Below are positions 34,201 through 45,281 of a stretch of 64,000 nucleotides of DNA, piece after piece (the first letter of the stretch is position 1; every line of letters starts with the position of its first letter). Source of the stretch: Pontederia crassipes (Eukaryota > Streptophyta > Magnoliopsida > Commelinales > Pontederiaceae). The stretch spans positions 59,115,146 through 59,179,145 of the forward strand of contig CM060193.1 of the NCBI GenBank assembly GCA_030549335.1. Direction: 5' to 3'. The position numbers were made by a program, and so were the translations under genes. The notes under the pieces were generated by a model. That model saw nothing but the letters and a program-made list of their open reading frames with translations, searched no databases and had not been told where the DNA came from.

Positions 34201-36645
34201 TAAAAAAGACATAGAATACTGAGAATTGACATGCTTAATCACTGTTAAGGGCATACTCTGAAGTCTGAACAACTCCTTCAGTCAGTACTCGAATCTGTCC
34301 CTTGCATGCGACTTTGTGCTCTTATCCATAAGAATGTCCTGGTCAGAAATAATTTGTTCACATTAATTAAGAGCAGGAATTTTCTTCAGTACTGCAGAAT
34401 CAAGAAATAAAGTGCATCAATTCTTTATGCATTAAATAGACACTTGTAGATGAGAATTGGTTTCTTCCCTGTTGTCATTTGTGTCACTCAGAATGACTGT
34501 TATCATTTAGCATCAAGAGACATAAAACTATGATGCTAAATGATAACAGTCATTCTGAGTGACACAAATGACAACAGGGAAGAAACCAATTCTCATCTAC
34601 AAGTGTCTATTTAATGCATAAAGAATCAAACATAATAAATAGCATGTGTCATAGGTTTCTGATTCAAAATGACTAACCTAAGATGATTAAATGAAGTGAC
34701 AAATCGCTGAACTAATGCTTTCTTGAATCACATTGAGACATATAATATATAAGCAAAATTAAAATATCAACAAAAGAAAGGGACATTATCAAATGAGAAT
34801 TCTTCTTTCATAGACTACTTTCAAGAACACCAACGAAGCAAAATATGTGAACAACTGCACCCGACTTTAATATTAGATGGAAAACATATCATAGTAAGAT
34901 GAGCTGATCAGCACTGATTTAAGATCCCTTATTTGTTCATTATGGCCCAACTAAATGTTATATACGAATGGATACCTGTTTTCTTAACATAAAATGTGCC
35001 CCATGTCTTTTGTCATATAGTTTAGTTCATGTTCACATTTAAATTCGATTCTGCACCATCTAGACCTTGTAGTTTTTTTAAAGTCCTTGGTGAATTCTAT
35101 TATGGCAACATCTGAAACCTTGGTATTACAAATTAGCAAGCCACTCAAGAATTCCTCCATTTTGAATTATCGTTTCTCCTCTTTGCATATTGCTTTTTCA
35201 AAAAATTATAGAAGTGATATGTTTTGACCAGAACCACTATCTTCAGCAATTATTCCCCATCAACTACAAATGTAATCAAACTGAAAAGGAGGGAGAGGGA
35301 AAGGGAAAGGAGTATATATGGGATAATAGGGTCTTAATTACTATTCATTATATTTTCATGGAATTATATAAACAAAAAATTGAATATTTAATTTCCAGAA
35401 GTAAGTTTAGACAAGAACCCAATATTTAGTTCCCATAAAGCTGACTTTATGCATACAAGTTTGCATCACAGGAGGACTCAAGCTCAAGGATTCAAGGTCC
35501 AGATGTGTCAGATTGATATGATCTCATGAAAAGTGATTCATGCCTCTACAAGCTGTTTTCCTCTGTCATTACAACTCGTGTACTCATTTCTTTGTACCCG
35601 ATACAGCAATGTCGTGACAACGTTGAAGTGGTACATAAAATGTAATTTTTTTAAGAGGTAAAATATTTTTAAAAAAATCCCTGGTGATGACAAAAGCAAA
35701 GGAAAAAAAAAAGAATGACCACACGAAACTTGAACCCTTTCCTTACCATCGGTGAAGATTCAATCCCTCATTTGTGGTGATGGTGAGCCTTCATCCTAAA
35801 CTCAAAACAAACAAAAGAAAAATATTCACACGAGATTTTGCCAAAACATGAAAAGAGAAATTAAGGGCTCGAGAAAAAATTGTATTGCCATCATTGAAGG
35901 AAAGATGAGACCATAGAAACCGAGAGATCAAATGAGCAATGGAAGACTTGACTGTACATGTGCATTTCTTTTTGATATAATATCAATGGATGGCTAAAAA
36001 TGTGTTTGGCAAGAATTCTAAAAAAGACAAGAAACAGGAGAGATCGAAAGCAATTGAACAAACTCACTTGGTTATTTAATTGGCACAACGAGTGGAATCT
36101 GGCATCGCATAACTCTTTTGATGACAGCATAGGCCTACACAAGCAAGTACAATAACAAGCGAAAAAACGGATAGGAGCACTGATCAAAAGATGCTGAAAA
36201 TTTATTTTGAAAATGGAGAGATTTTTCTCTTTCCATTTGAATCATCTGTGCAAGTTAAGATGTAAAATATAGCAGCAGTATAAACACTGACAGAAATTTG
36301 TAGTCATCAACATCACACATGATATCAACATTTACAGGTGGCAAACAATGGCATATGAAGAAAATTGGTTAAAACAATTTGATGAACTTCTGCAGAGGTA
36401 CATTGAATAAGAAAAGAGAGATTGGCCAAAATATACCCAATAGTTCCAATATGATCTATAAAAACGCTGGTAACATTCAGAATTATCCAAAAGGTTCGCA
36501 AGTCACAGCACTAGTTTTCACTGAATGAAGCAAAGTTGAAGGAACTTTCCCCCTTTCCATAATAAAGAACAGGGAGAATAAATCCTAAGCAAAAACAAAC
36601 TAAGCATCAAATCCATACAATGTAGGCCCTTTATGTTTGAGAGCA
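34201..36645. other. Block B non-coding DNA, paralogous to 15985-18440
   Basis: It follows copy A apart from small indels. It contains the large inverted repeat at 34420-34626 and ends with the last codons of the H4-like frame (ALKHKG then TLYGF, 36605-36645). No intact gene. Confidence 0.65.
34420..34626. repeat. Perfect inverted repeat, 96-bp arms, 15-bp loop
   Basis: The left arm 34420-34515 is the exact reverse complement of 34531-34626, with loop agagacataaaacta. Block A has only the right-arm orientation (16215-16320) with several differences, so the left arm is a new inverted copy made within block B. The transcript would form a long perfect hairpin. It carries no TIR or TSD of a known element. 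Confidence 0.97.
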
Positions 36646-38548
36646 ATGACGGAACCAGGGGGACAACAGGGGCGCTGATTAATCGATTTTCGACGAACGA
36701 AAAGAGAGATTAATTGCGATTACAGGTGGGTGAATCGAAATAACCTTGCATGGCCTCTGAATTATCCCAATTCATGCCTTAATCATTGTGAAGAGAAAAG
36801 AATATGAATAGGGTTCAAGTTATCGTTTTAATTGTTTGATTTCCTGAATTCTTTGATTGGTTGATTATTTGCATGCATAATTATTTCTGGTTGTTCTATT
36901 TTGCCTTAGTGATTGCTAGGATGTAGAATTTAGAGTGGAACAAAAGTATGTTAGGGATTCAAGTGATTTCGGATTGAAAGCGGCTGGAATCCGCCGCCGT
37001 CATGGCCGTGCCATCTCCTGGCACGCCCGTGCCATTACCAGCACGACCATGCCACTCTGCCGGCACACCCGTGCCATGACAATGAAACCTAAAGGCGGCT
37101 GGAACCGGCCGTCGTCACGGCCGTGCCAATCTCTAGCACGCCTGTGCCATTATGGTTACGGTCGTTCCACGCCATGTGCACGCTGTGCCATCACTCAACG
37201 GAACATAAGTAAAAGGTCGGCCGATGCCGGTCGACCGAGCGCTCAACCGGTCATGGCTGTGCCACCCTTCCGGCACGGGCGTGCCATGACTAGCCTAGCC
37301 GCACAGGATAATCGGTCGATCGACTTTTGAATCGGTCGACCAACTTTTAAATCGGTCGACCAATCCCACCCTCCGTCACGGCCGTGCTCTTCTATGACAT
37401 GACCATGCCACCTATGTAGAACCCGATCTTCAAATCGACACGGCCGTGCCAATAGGTTGTCACGGCCATGCCTGACCACCAAACAACCCTTTGATTTCCA
37501 CCCATTAAACTTCTCTTATTTTGATATGAACATTATCGATTGTCCTATGATTCCAACATGAACCCTTTTTCCTTATTTACCTCATACCGATTTCTAGGAA
37601 CCTTTTATTAGATTTATTAATTAATTATCTTTTTAAATCTGAATATTACCTATGTACAATTGATCCTATTTTTCTGACCCTACAGAGATCCCTCACAGAT
37701 TTTCAAGATCTATTCTCTTATTGATTTATTTTCTTATTGTCCTCATCGTATTCATTGAATAAAGAAGCAAGAGCTACAAGTTATTCAAAGTGATTAATAA
37801 GATCAGATGAAAGATTAACAATGGATTGCCAGTCCAAGCCAAGTGCATCAAGATAAGGGTTGTTCCCTTGGTCATGGTTTGATCACCCACTGACCCGCAC
37901 AAGGTCTTCATTTGCTAGGCATACCCCAAGAATTAAATGCACCTAAAGTCACGCTGATTGCTAATTAATAACCAAGATAAAAAAAAGTCAAGTCAAGTTA
38001 TCGTTATGATTTTCAAGTGTGCATGATTTTAAGTTTACTAAGCATCATTTGATTCTCACGATTTATGATATCCTCTGATTCTTACTATGATCTATGATGC
38101 TGCCATGTTATCCATTCAAGTTCAAATTAAGAATTATTATTTATATCTGATTATTTTATTCATGTTATGCATTTGTATATCATGTGGTTCCCCACTAGGC
38201 TGTAAAGCTTACGGGAGGACCTCTTCCCCTGTGTCTGATTTCCATAGGATCAAGTCAGTGACGAAGTGGAGTAGGTGTGTGGTGACGAAGCTCTGGCGAC
38301 AAGATAACACACGTTAGTTTCCTTTTCCCTTCCGCAGTTATAGCTTCATGATGTAGAACTTTATTATATTCCTTAGGAATGATGTAGCCATTTTTTAGAC
38401 TTCCGCATATTTACGTTATCTTCTTTTATTTTATTATTTTTTCGCTGACGTGTCTCGATTCTTGACTGAGATATGGTCAACATTATGATCAGAGTCATAG
38501 CATGTTGTAGCGACTTCAAGTTGGTCTTCGCCAAAGTCGATCTAACTA
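36646..38548 (+). mobile_element. LTR-derived insertion replacing most of the H4-like frame
   Basis: Copy A has 18443-18712 at this place; copy B has 1.9 kb of unrelated DNA instead. The insert carries an array of palindromic motifs (36990-37480) and a later region (38170-38310: gaggacctcttcccctgtg, aagtcagtgacgaagtgg) with the layout of the other long LTRs here. Neither end shows tgta/taca or a TSD, so insertion came with deletion or the piece was copied in during repair. Confidence 0.55.
36990..37480. repeat. Mixed array of cacggccgtg-like and ggtcgacc-like motifs
   Basis: About fifteen variants of cacggccgtgcc (gcacgcccgtgcc, gcacgaccatgcc, catggctgtgcc) alternate with at least four copies of cggtcgacc/gatcg (37225-37360). 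It links the motif type of the 691 LTR with that of the 47400 LTR. Confidence 0.85.
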
Positions 38549-39960
38549 CTATTGTATCTCTATCATAGTGCGTCGTTCGTCCCCCTTCATAAAATTTATA
38601 TTTGGGAAATTTTTTTTGAGTATATTTGGGAAATTAATAATACATTAACCTCGAGTGAATAAATGCATTAACCAAGAAGGGCCATATGGCACTTGTATTG
38701 AAACCGAAAAGTTATGAAGAACATTATGATTAACACTCACATACAACTCCCCTACCACGCCCATTTAATTTAATTTATTTTTTTAGAAAGCTCAGTGACC
38801 AACTAATTGGGACTGTAATAATGAGTTAATCATTTTAAAGTCAATACGGTAACATTAAATGCAGGTTATAAATGCACTGAAAAGGCAAGTTCAAGTTATT
38901 AATCCTTCGACATTAATGCAAAATTTAATTGCGTTTGAAATAAATGACACAGCGAAAAGTAAATTGCATGAAATAATTTACAACTTTTCATTGTGCAAGG
39001 ATAGAGCTGAACCATCAGTTTTGGTAACAATGATGTTTCAACTTGCATAATATGTCATTTTTCAGTACATCTAAATAAGCAACTAAGGCAATACTGGTAC
39101 TTACCGTCTTATGACATTTCAGAAATTGAGATGTTGTTGTTAATAATATCATTGGCACCATCACTCAGAACCGTAAGATTCTAGATTTCCTCGATACTAC
39201 ATAAACATACATACCTACAATAGTCAAACGCATTCATCGAGGTCAGACAGCATGACATATGTCAGCAGATAAATACACATATGAAGTGTGGAAACAAAGA
39301 AACTTTCTGAATACTTACCATAAATTTCTCTATTTATCTAGCATTCATTTGACAAGCAGAAGAAAAAACATGCTCCAAGTGACAAAGGTCAAGACTAACC
39401 GAAACATCATGTTGACCGACCATTTTGTTTGAGAGAGTGTTGACTGGCCTTTTACAATGCTTTTTCTCTATTATCACATTTGTATTCAATAATTAGACAT
39501 TGGAGGATCAGAATGCATTCTATCATTGCTACTTTTTTTCCAAGTCATCTCAATTGCTCTTAGATCTTGCTAATAAAGACCATCCATCTTCCGTTTTGCA
39601 TTCTCCTGAACACTGCTGAGTGCTGATGGTTCTTACTCTATGCCGCAAGAAAAAATCAGCAAGTAGAATTTGACTTTCTTTGCAATTCAAGTCACCATTC
39701 CCACCCCGTAGAGCACAATGAGTTGAGGAAAAAATTGAGCCATTTATGTTGTCATGAAAGAGGGCTGAGCATGCAACAGCATATAAGCATACCATGGAAA
39801 AGCAATTCCTATATTTCATTGCCCTTAGATGAAAAGATGCAGGTGAAACACAAAAACTGAATCTTCAGTGTTTAATAGGGTGTAAATTTTGGGGGTCACA
39901 AAATATAAGTTACAAAGAAGCCAAAGGCTTACTTTCGGCATCAAAACAGGAGCGAAGAAA
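38549..39960 (-). pseudogene. Block B DNA with the last exon of the SpoU-type methyltransferase
   Basis: The minus-strand stretch at about 39560-39720 reads GDLNCKESQILLADFFLRHR, in frame, as at the C-terminus of plant SpoU methyltransferases. Upstream exons lie at 45840 and beyond, beyond an L1 that landed in what would be an intron. The rest (38549-39550) is non-coding and includes the segment inverted relative to copy A. Confidence 0.65.
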
Positions 39961-40094
39961 TCATTGATGGAGAATCCTCTACAGTGATGGGTGGACAGAA
40001 ACGACTGGTCCTGAACCCACCATTATGCAACCTCTAGTGGATCACATGCCCAACGTGATGCAGCCCCAGGAAGCTACCTCTCCCTGGGTGCAGC

Positions 40095-41262
40095 TAGGGT
40101 AGAGCAAACCCGGGACCGGGTCTAGGCGGACCCGGTCCTGGCCCGACTTTTGTCGGGTCGGAAATTTTTCGACCCGGACCCGGCCGGGTCCGAGACCGGG
40201 TCAGACCCGATAGATCAGGAATCGGACCGGGTTTGCGTCCGGGAATCCGAAATCAGGTGGCAGACGATCCGATCGCTGACGGCCGATCCGATCCGTTCGT
40301 TGGCGGCCGGATCGGCCGACAGCTACTAGATCTGGCCGCCAGAGGTCGATGAGCGGCCGGATCGGCCACTGACGCGGCCAGATCCGGTTGCCTGGCAGAT
40401 CCAGCAGTCGAATCTGGCCGCCACGACCGGATCGGCCACTGGCGTGGCCAGATCTGGCCGCTAACGGTCGATGAGCGCCGGATCGGCCACTGACGCGGCC
40501 AGATCCGGTTGCCTGGCAGATCCAGCGGTCGGATCCGCGTGCGGCCAGATCGGGCTGCCAAGCGACCGGATCTGGCCGTTGGCGGCCGGATCGGTCGCCA
40601 GGCGACCGGATCGGGTTGCTGGCGGTCGGATTAGTCGCCAGGTGATCGGATCTGGCCGTTGGCAGCTGGATCTGGCCGCCAGGCGACCGGATCGGCCACC
40701 TGGCGGCCAAATCCGATCGCTTGGCCACCTGGCGGCCAGATCCGGTCGCCTGGCGGCCGATCCGACGGCCAGGCGACCGGATCTGGCTGCCAAGCGACCA
40801 GGCGACCGGATCTGGCCGCGTCAGTGGCCGATCCGACCGTCCAAGCGGCCGGAGTAAAGAGAGAGTCAGGAGAGGGGATGAGAGGACGGCCGGAGTCGAG
40901 GGTCACCGTCGCCGCCGTGAGAGAGAGGGAGAGAGAGGGAGAGGGTGCCGGAGTCGTCGGTGCCGCCGCTGCCATCGTGAAAGAGAGGGAGAGGGCGAGA
41001 GAGAGAGGGGGAGAGAGAGGGAGAGGGCGAGAGAGAGAGGTGGGAGAGAGATTAAAATGAGAGGTGAGAGGAGAGAGTGAGTTTATGTAGGAAGTAATAT
41101 CGGGTCGGGTCCGGGTCAGGTATCTGCATTGTAGACCCAGTCCTGACCCGATACCCGACGGGTTTTCCTATCAAAAAACCCGGTCCCGGCCCGAATCTAA
41201 TCCGGGCCGAGTTTTTTTCTCAGTTTTCCGGGTCGGGCCGACCCGGCCCGTGCTCAGCCCTA
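40095..41262. mobile_element. hAT-type element inside the L1, with a GC-rich repeat array
   Basis: The left end tagggtagagca and the right end tgctcagcccta are inverted, and the 8-bp flanks ggtgcagc and agtgcagc differ at one base. Subterminal gacccgg/ccgggtc runs resemble those of the MITE at 28224, so they likely belong to one family. The middle (40255-40860) is an array built on ggccgccaggcgaccggatc and variants. 40870-41060 is gagagaggg-rich. Long overlapping frames there are by-products of low complexity. Confidence 0.88.
40255..40860. repeat. Degenerate GC-rich array, unit about 20-25 bp
   Basis: Units such as ggcgaccggatctggccg and ggccactgacgcggccagat recur many times in both orientations. 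A longer unit (gatccggttgcctggcagat with its flanks) occurs at about 40385 and 40505. Confidence 0.85.
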
Positions 41263-41594
41263 AGTGCAGCAGCCTTTGGGAGAGCTCGAGCCCCATGTGA
41301 TGGAACCGGAAGATGGCCACATCATGACTATTCGCCCACAGCCTCAAATTGAAGATTGCCATAAAAGAGACGTAATGCTCCAGGAAGCTGATCTTCCTGA
41401 AGTGGCACTGCATCTTGGCGACGAGGGGAGTACGACATCAGCCGCAGTAGCAAAACAATCAATGTGCGAAATAGAGCTCGTGGCTGCAGCTATGCCAGCA
41501 TCACGAAGCCGGGGGCCAAAAGCTTCTAGTAGGCAAGGGGATCTACATGTAATCACTAGGTCCATGATGTCGGGATCGCAGACTCTTCACGGAT

Positions 41595-44500
41595 GAAAGT
41601 TCTTACGTGGAATGTAAGAGGTCTCTGCGATCCAAGTAGGAGAGTGACACTGAGGAGATATATTACCTAGTGGAGAGTGGATGTTGTTCTGCTACAAGGA
41701 ACAAAACTTGAAGCGTGTGATACAACTACATGGGGGCAGATTGGAGGCTCATGGTTACAAAAGTTCTCTGCTTTTAGACTCTGTTGGCAGATCTGGGGGG
41801 TGTTTGATCGGCTGGCGAGAAGACATATTTGATGTGAGAGAGATTACAATGGGGATTAACTCAATCAACATTATATTATCAAGACGAATGGATGACCGCC
41901 AATTTCTAATTTCATGCATTTATGCCCCTTCAAATAATGGTCTGACTGCAGCAATGGGATGAGCTAAGAACACTGCAGGCAGCACATGTGGGGACTCCAT
42001 GGTTATTGTGGGGTGACTTCAATGCTATCTTAAATATTGATGACAGGCCCATGATGAGACGGGGCAGAGACACTAGTGCTGAGGCCTTCCACGACTTTAT
42101 AATTGAGCAAGGATTGATCGACTATCCAGTCCCCAACTGCCGGTTTACGTGGCGTAGCTCAGCATCCTCTTCAGCCAAATCTCACATTGATCGATTCCTG
42201 GGGTCCGTTGAATTGGCTGAAGCTTTCCAAACAGCAGAAGTCTCAGCTCAGGACCGCCCTTTCTCTGACCACACACCTTTGGTATGCCAAGCAAATGACA
42301 CAAGAGGGTTAAGAACATATTTTAAATTTGACAAAGCCTGGTTTCTCGATTTAAATTTCAGAGATCTGGTGAAGGACAAGTGGCAAAGTCTGCTTAGTGG
42401 TTCATCGGCAACCAGGACCTTGGACAGTAAATTAAAACAAATGCGCAAATTTCTAGTTGAATACAAAAGACAACGCCGATTGGAAATGATCAGAGGAGGA
42501 GAGAAGCCTTAATTGCCATTCGTAACTTAGATCGAGCGGAAGACACCAGATTTCTCTCTGAATCAGAGCTGAACGAAAGGATCCAATGGCAAGCAATAGT
42601 TGCTGAAGAGGATAAGACGGAGGAAATCATCCGGAGGCAACGATCTCGTCAACTTTGGCTATGCGAGGGCGACTCCAATACCAGATTTTTCCACACTTTT
42701 GCTGGCCACCGACGACGAATCAACCACATTGATCGCCTTAAGATCAATGAGGTTGAATTGCATGGCTGGGAACAGTGGGGGAAGGGGCAGCAGCTTACTT
42801 TCGGAATTTCAGTAAAAGAAGACAACCGAGCGAGTGGCACTGGTGTGGTAGCAACATGGAGTGTCTAACCTCGGATCAAGCTGCAACTTTGGTCGGAGAA
42901 GTCTCCGAAACAGAGGTTCTGACTGCCATTCGAGGACTCAAATCAGAAGCTGCACTAGGGCCAGACGGGTTCTCTATCCTATTCTATAAAGAAATCTGGT
43001 CAACTGTTGGCTCTGATGTCATGGCAGTAATTCATGAATTTTGTTCTGGGAATCATGGATTTGAGCGCTTAAACCGTTTCTATTTGCTCCTAATACCGAA
43101 GATACAATCAGCAGAACGAATTGAGGAATATAGACCCATCGCCTTGTCAAATGCGATTTATCTGATTGTGGCAAAAATTTTGGCCAACAGACTCAATGAG
43201 GTTTTGGCATCTCTAGTGCACCCTGTGCAATCTGCTTTTATTAAAGGACGCCCTGTAACTGACAGCTACATAATGGCTTCAGAGATTATTTCCTTATGGC
43301 GGAGGACAGGCAGAAAGGGCTTCTTATGGAAGGTTGATTTCTCCAAGGCCTATGATTCAGTGAGTTGGTCATTCCTCTGGTTCTCTCTTCGTAGGCGTGG
43401 TTTTCCAGAGGTATGGATCAGTTGGATGAAAAGATGTGTATGCACTGTGTCCTTCTCTATCCTTATTAATGGTAGCCCAGCGGGTGGTTGGGTGCAACCA
43501 CAGTGTGGGTTGCGACAGGGTTGTCCGCTTGCGCCAATGTTGTTTGTCCTTGCAGCAGACGCCCTTGCTAGATGCACATTCTCTGCATGTCGAGCTAGAA
43601 TTTTTTCGAGGTTTAAATCAGAACCAGGTCAAGACACCCTCATCCCAAAATTACAAATGTTTTTTATTGAGGGATCAGTAGAGGCAGCAAGAAGACTTGC
43701 TGCATTGCTGGACATATTTGGTGACTTCTCAGGATTGATAATTAATCACGCCAAATCATCTTTCATCCCCTTTGGGATGAATGAGACTGAGATTTCAAAT
43801 TGTGCGAACGCTCTCCAGAGACAGCAAGGTCTTCTTGGCCGCTAAAGTATCTTGGGCTTCCATTGTTGGATAAGAAATTATCTGTGAGAGATTGGATGCT
43901 AGTGGTCGACAGAGTTGAGCGATGACTTGAAGGGTGGAAATCCAAGTTACTAACTAGAGGAGGGCAGTTAGTTCTTGTCAAATCTGTACTCTCTGCCATG
44001 CCCGTCTACTTTTTGTCAGTGCTCTGGATACCTGAAAAAGTTGTCAAACGCATTGACCAACTCCAAAGACAATTTTTCTGGAAGCATTCAGGAATCACAG
44101 AAGAGAGGTTGCTCTAGTTGCATGGGAGAATGTGTGTCATCTGATGAGTGCCGGTGGCCTGGGAATACGACATACTAGGCAGATGAATATTGCTTTATTG
44201 TCCAAATGGGTCTACAGGATTATGGGTGACAAAAAGGACTTATGGTGGACTGTTATTACTGCTTGCCATGGTAGAACCCTCTCCTGGGAATCAAGGGCTA
44301 ATCTTGTCCACAGCTGTTCGTCATTCTGGAGGGGTCTCACAAAGACTCTATTCAAGATCAAACCTTTTTTCTTAGCAGAGCTGGGTGATGGTACTAATTT
44401 TCAATTCTGGGAGGATAACTGGTTATCAGGCCTGTATCCTCACTTATATGCTTTAGCAGGTGATCAAAGGACAATGGTTTCTCAGTGTTGGTGTGGTGAT

Positions 44501-44915
44501 AGGAATGACACTAGGGAGGGGTCATGGATGCCTATGTTCAGATCACTATCTGACCAAAGGACTATGGATCTGTTGAGCCTTCTTGATTGTCTAGTTGGGC
44601 TCAGAGTGATTCCAGGAAAAATGGATGGATGGGTTTGGGCTTCTGGATAGTTCAGCGTGACAAGGGTGTACACACTACTGGAGGGTTCGGACCAGCAGCC
44701 ATATGATGCAGTAGTCATGGACTGTAGACTGATTTGGCGACTGAGAGTCCCACTACGAATTCGGATATTTGCTTGGCTACTCCGAAGGCATCGTTTGCTT
44801 ACGAAGGCTCATCGAATGTGTTGGGCACCTGCTGAGGATTCGTCATGTATCTTCTGCTCATACGAAATTGAAGATTCTGGACATTTGTTCTTTGGGTGTG
44901 TGTGGACCAGATGAG
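41595..44915 (+). pseudogene. L1 ORF2 remnant: endonuclease, reverse transcriptase, zf-RVT
   Basis: The beginning reads MKVLTWNVRGLCDPSRR, the start of the APE-type endonuclease, followed by stops and shifts. A long piece carries WGDFNAILN and SHIDRFLGS (41988-42510). The reverse transcriptase (42775-43845) has LGPDGFSILFYKEIW, PIALSNAIY, FIKGRPVTD, KVDFSKAYDSVSW and GLRQGCPLAPMLF. The catalytic box that should follow (the ADD motif) is absent: at about 43650-43660 the frame passes from IPKLQ directly to MFFIEGS without a shift. Downstream pieces give KYLGLPLLDKKL and the zf-RVT-like FAWLLRRHRLLTK and CIFC (44740-44870). The element cannot be active. Confidence 0.9.
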
Positions 44916-45281
44916 TGTGGTCTGATTTGGGCGTGATGACATTGGACTCGACATCGGAAGACAGATTCTGGCAGGGGTGCTGGTGATGTAGATCAGGAAC
45001 TACATACATATGTATCATCAACCAAAAGGGTGACATCTATAGATGTATTATGGACCATTTGCAAACAATGCAACGAAAAATTGTTCAGTGGCGATAGGGT
45101 GTATGTGGAGAATATTGTGCTGACAACCTGTCAACATATTAAAGACCGGAGAGAATTATGATATGTGCTTGTGACTCTGTACATTCCTTCTTGTAACCTA
45201 TAACTAAAATTTTAATAAATGGACGATTGGCCCAGTGTCAACATCCTATTTTTCTTTCAAGAAAAAAAAAGAAATCATTGA

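Larger units (their letters stand above)
39968..45268 (+). mobile_element. L1-type LINE, 13-bp TSD, with nested hAT
   Basis: The TSD aagaaatcattga lies at 39955-39967 and 45269-45281, and the 3' end is a short A-run (gaaaaaaaa). Copy A shows the empty site near 20505. The element starts in the end of ORF1-like sequence, so it is 5'-truncated. ORF2 pieces follow in order: endonuclease, reverse transcriptase and the zf-RVT region. It is about 4.1 kb without the nested hAT at 40095-41262. Confidence 0.95.

Noticed and set aside
40201-41080. Several overlapping long frames on both strands
   Set aside because: They come from the GC-rich repeat array and gagagaggg runs inside the hAT element.
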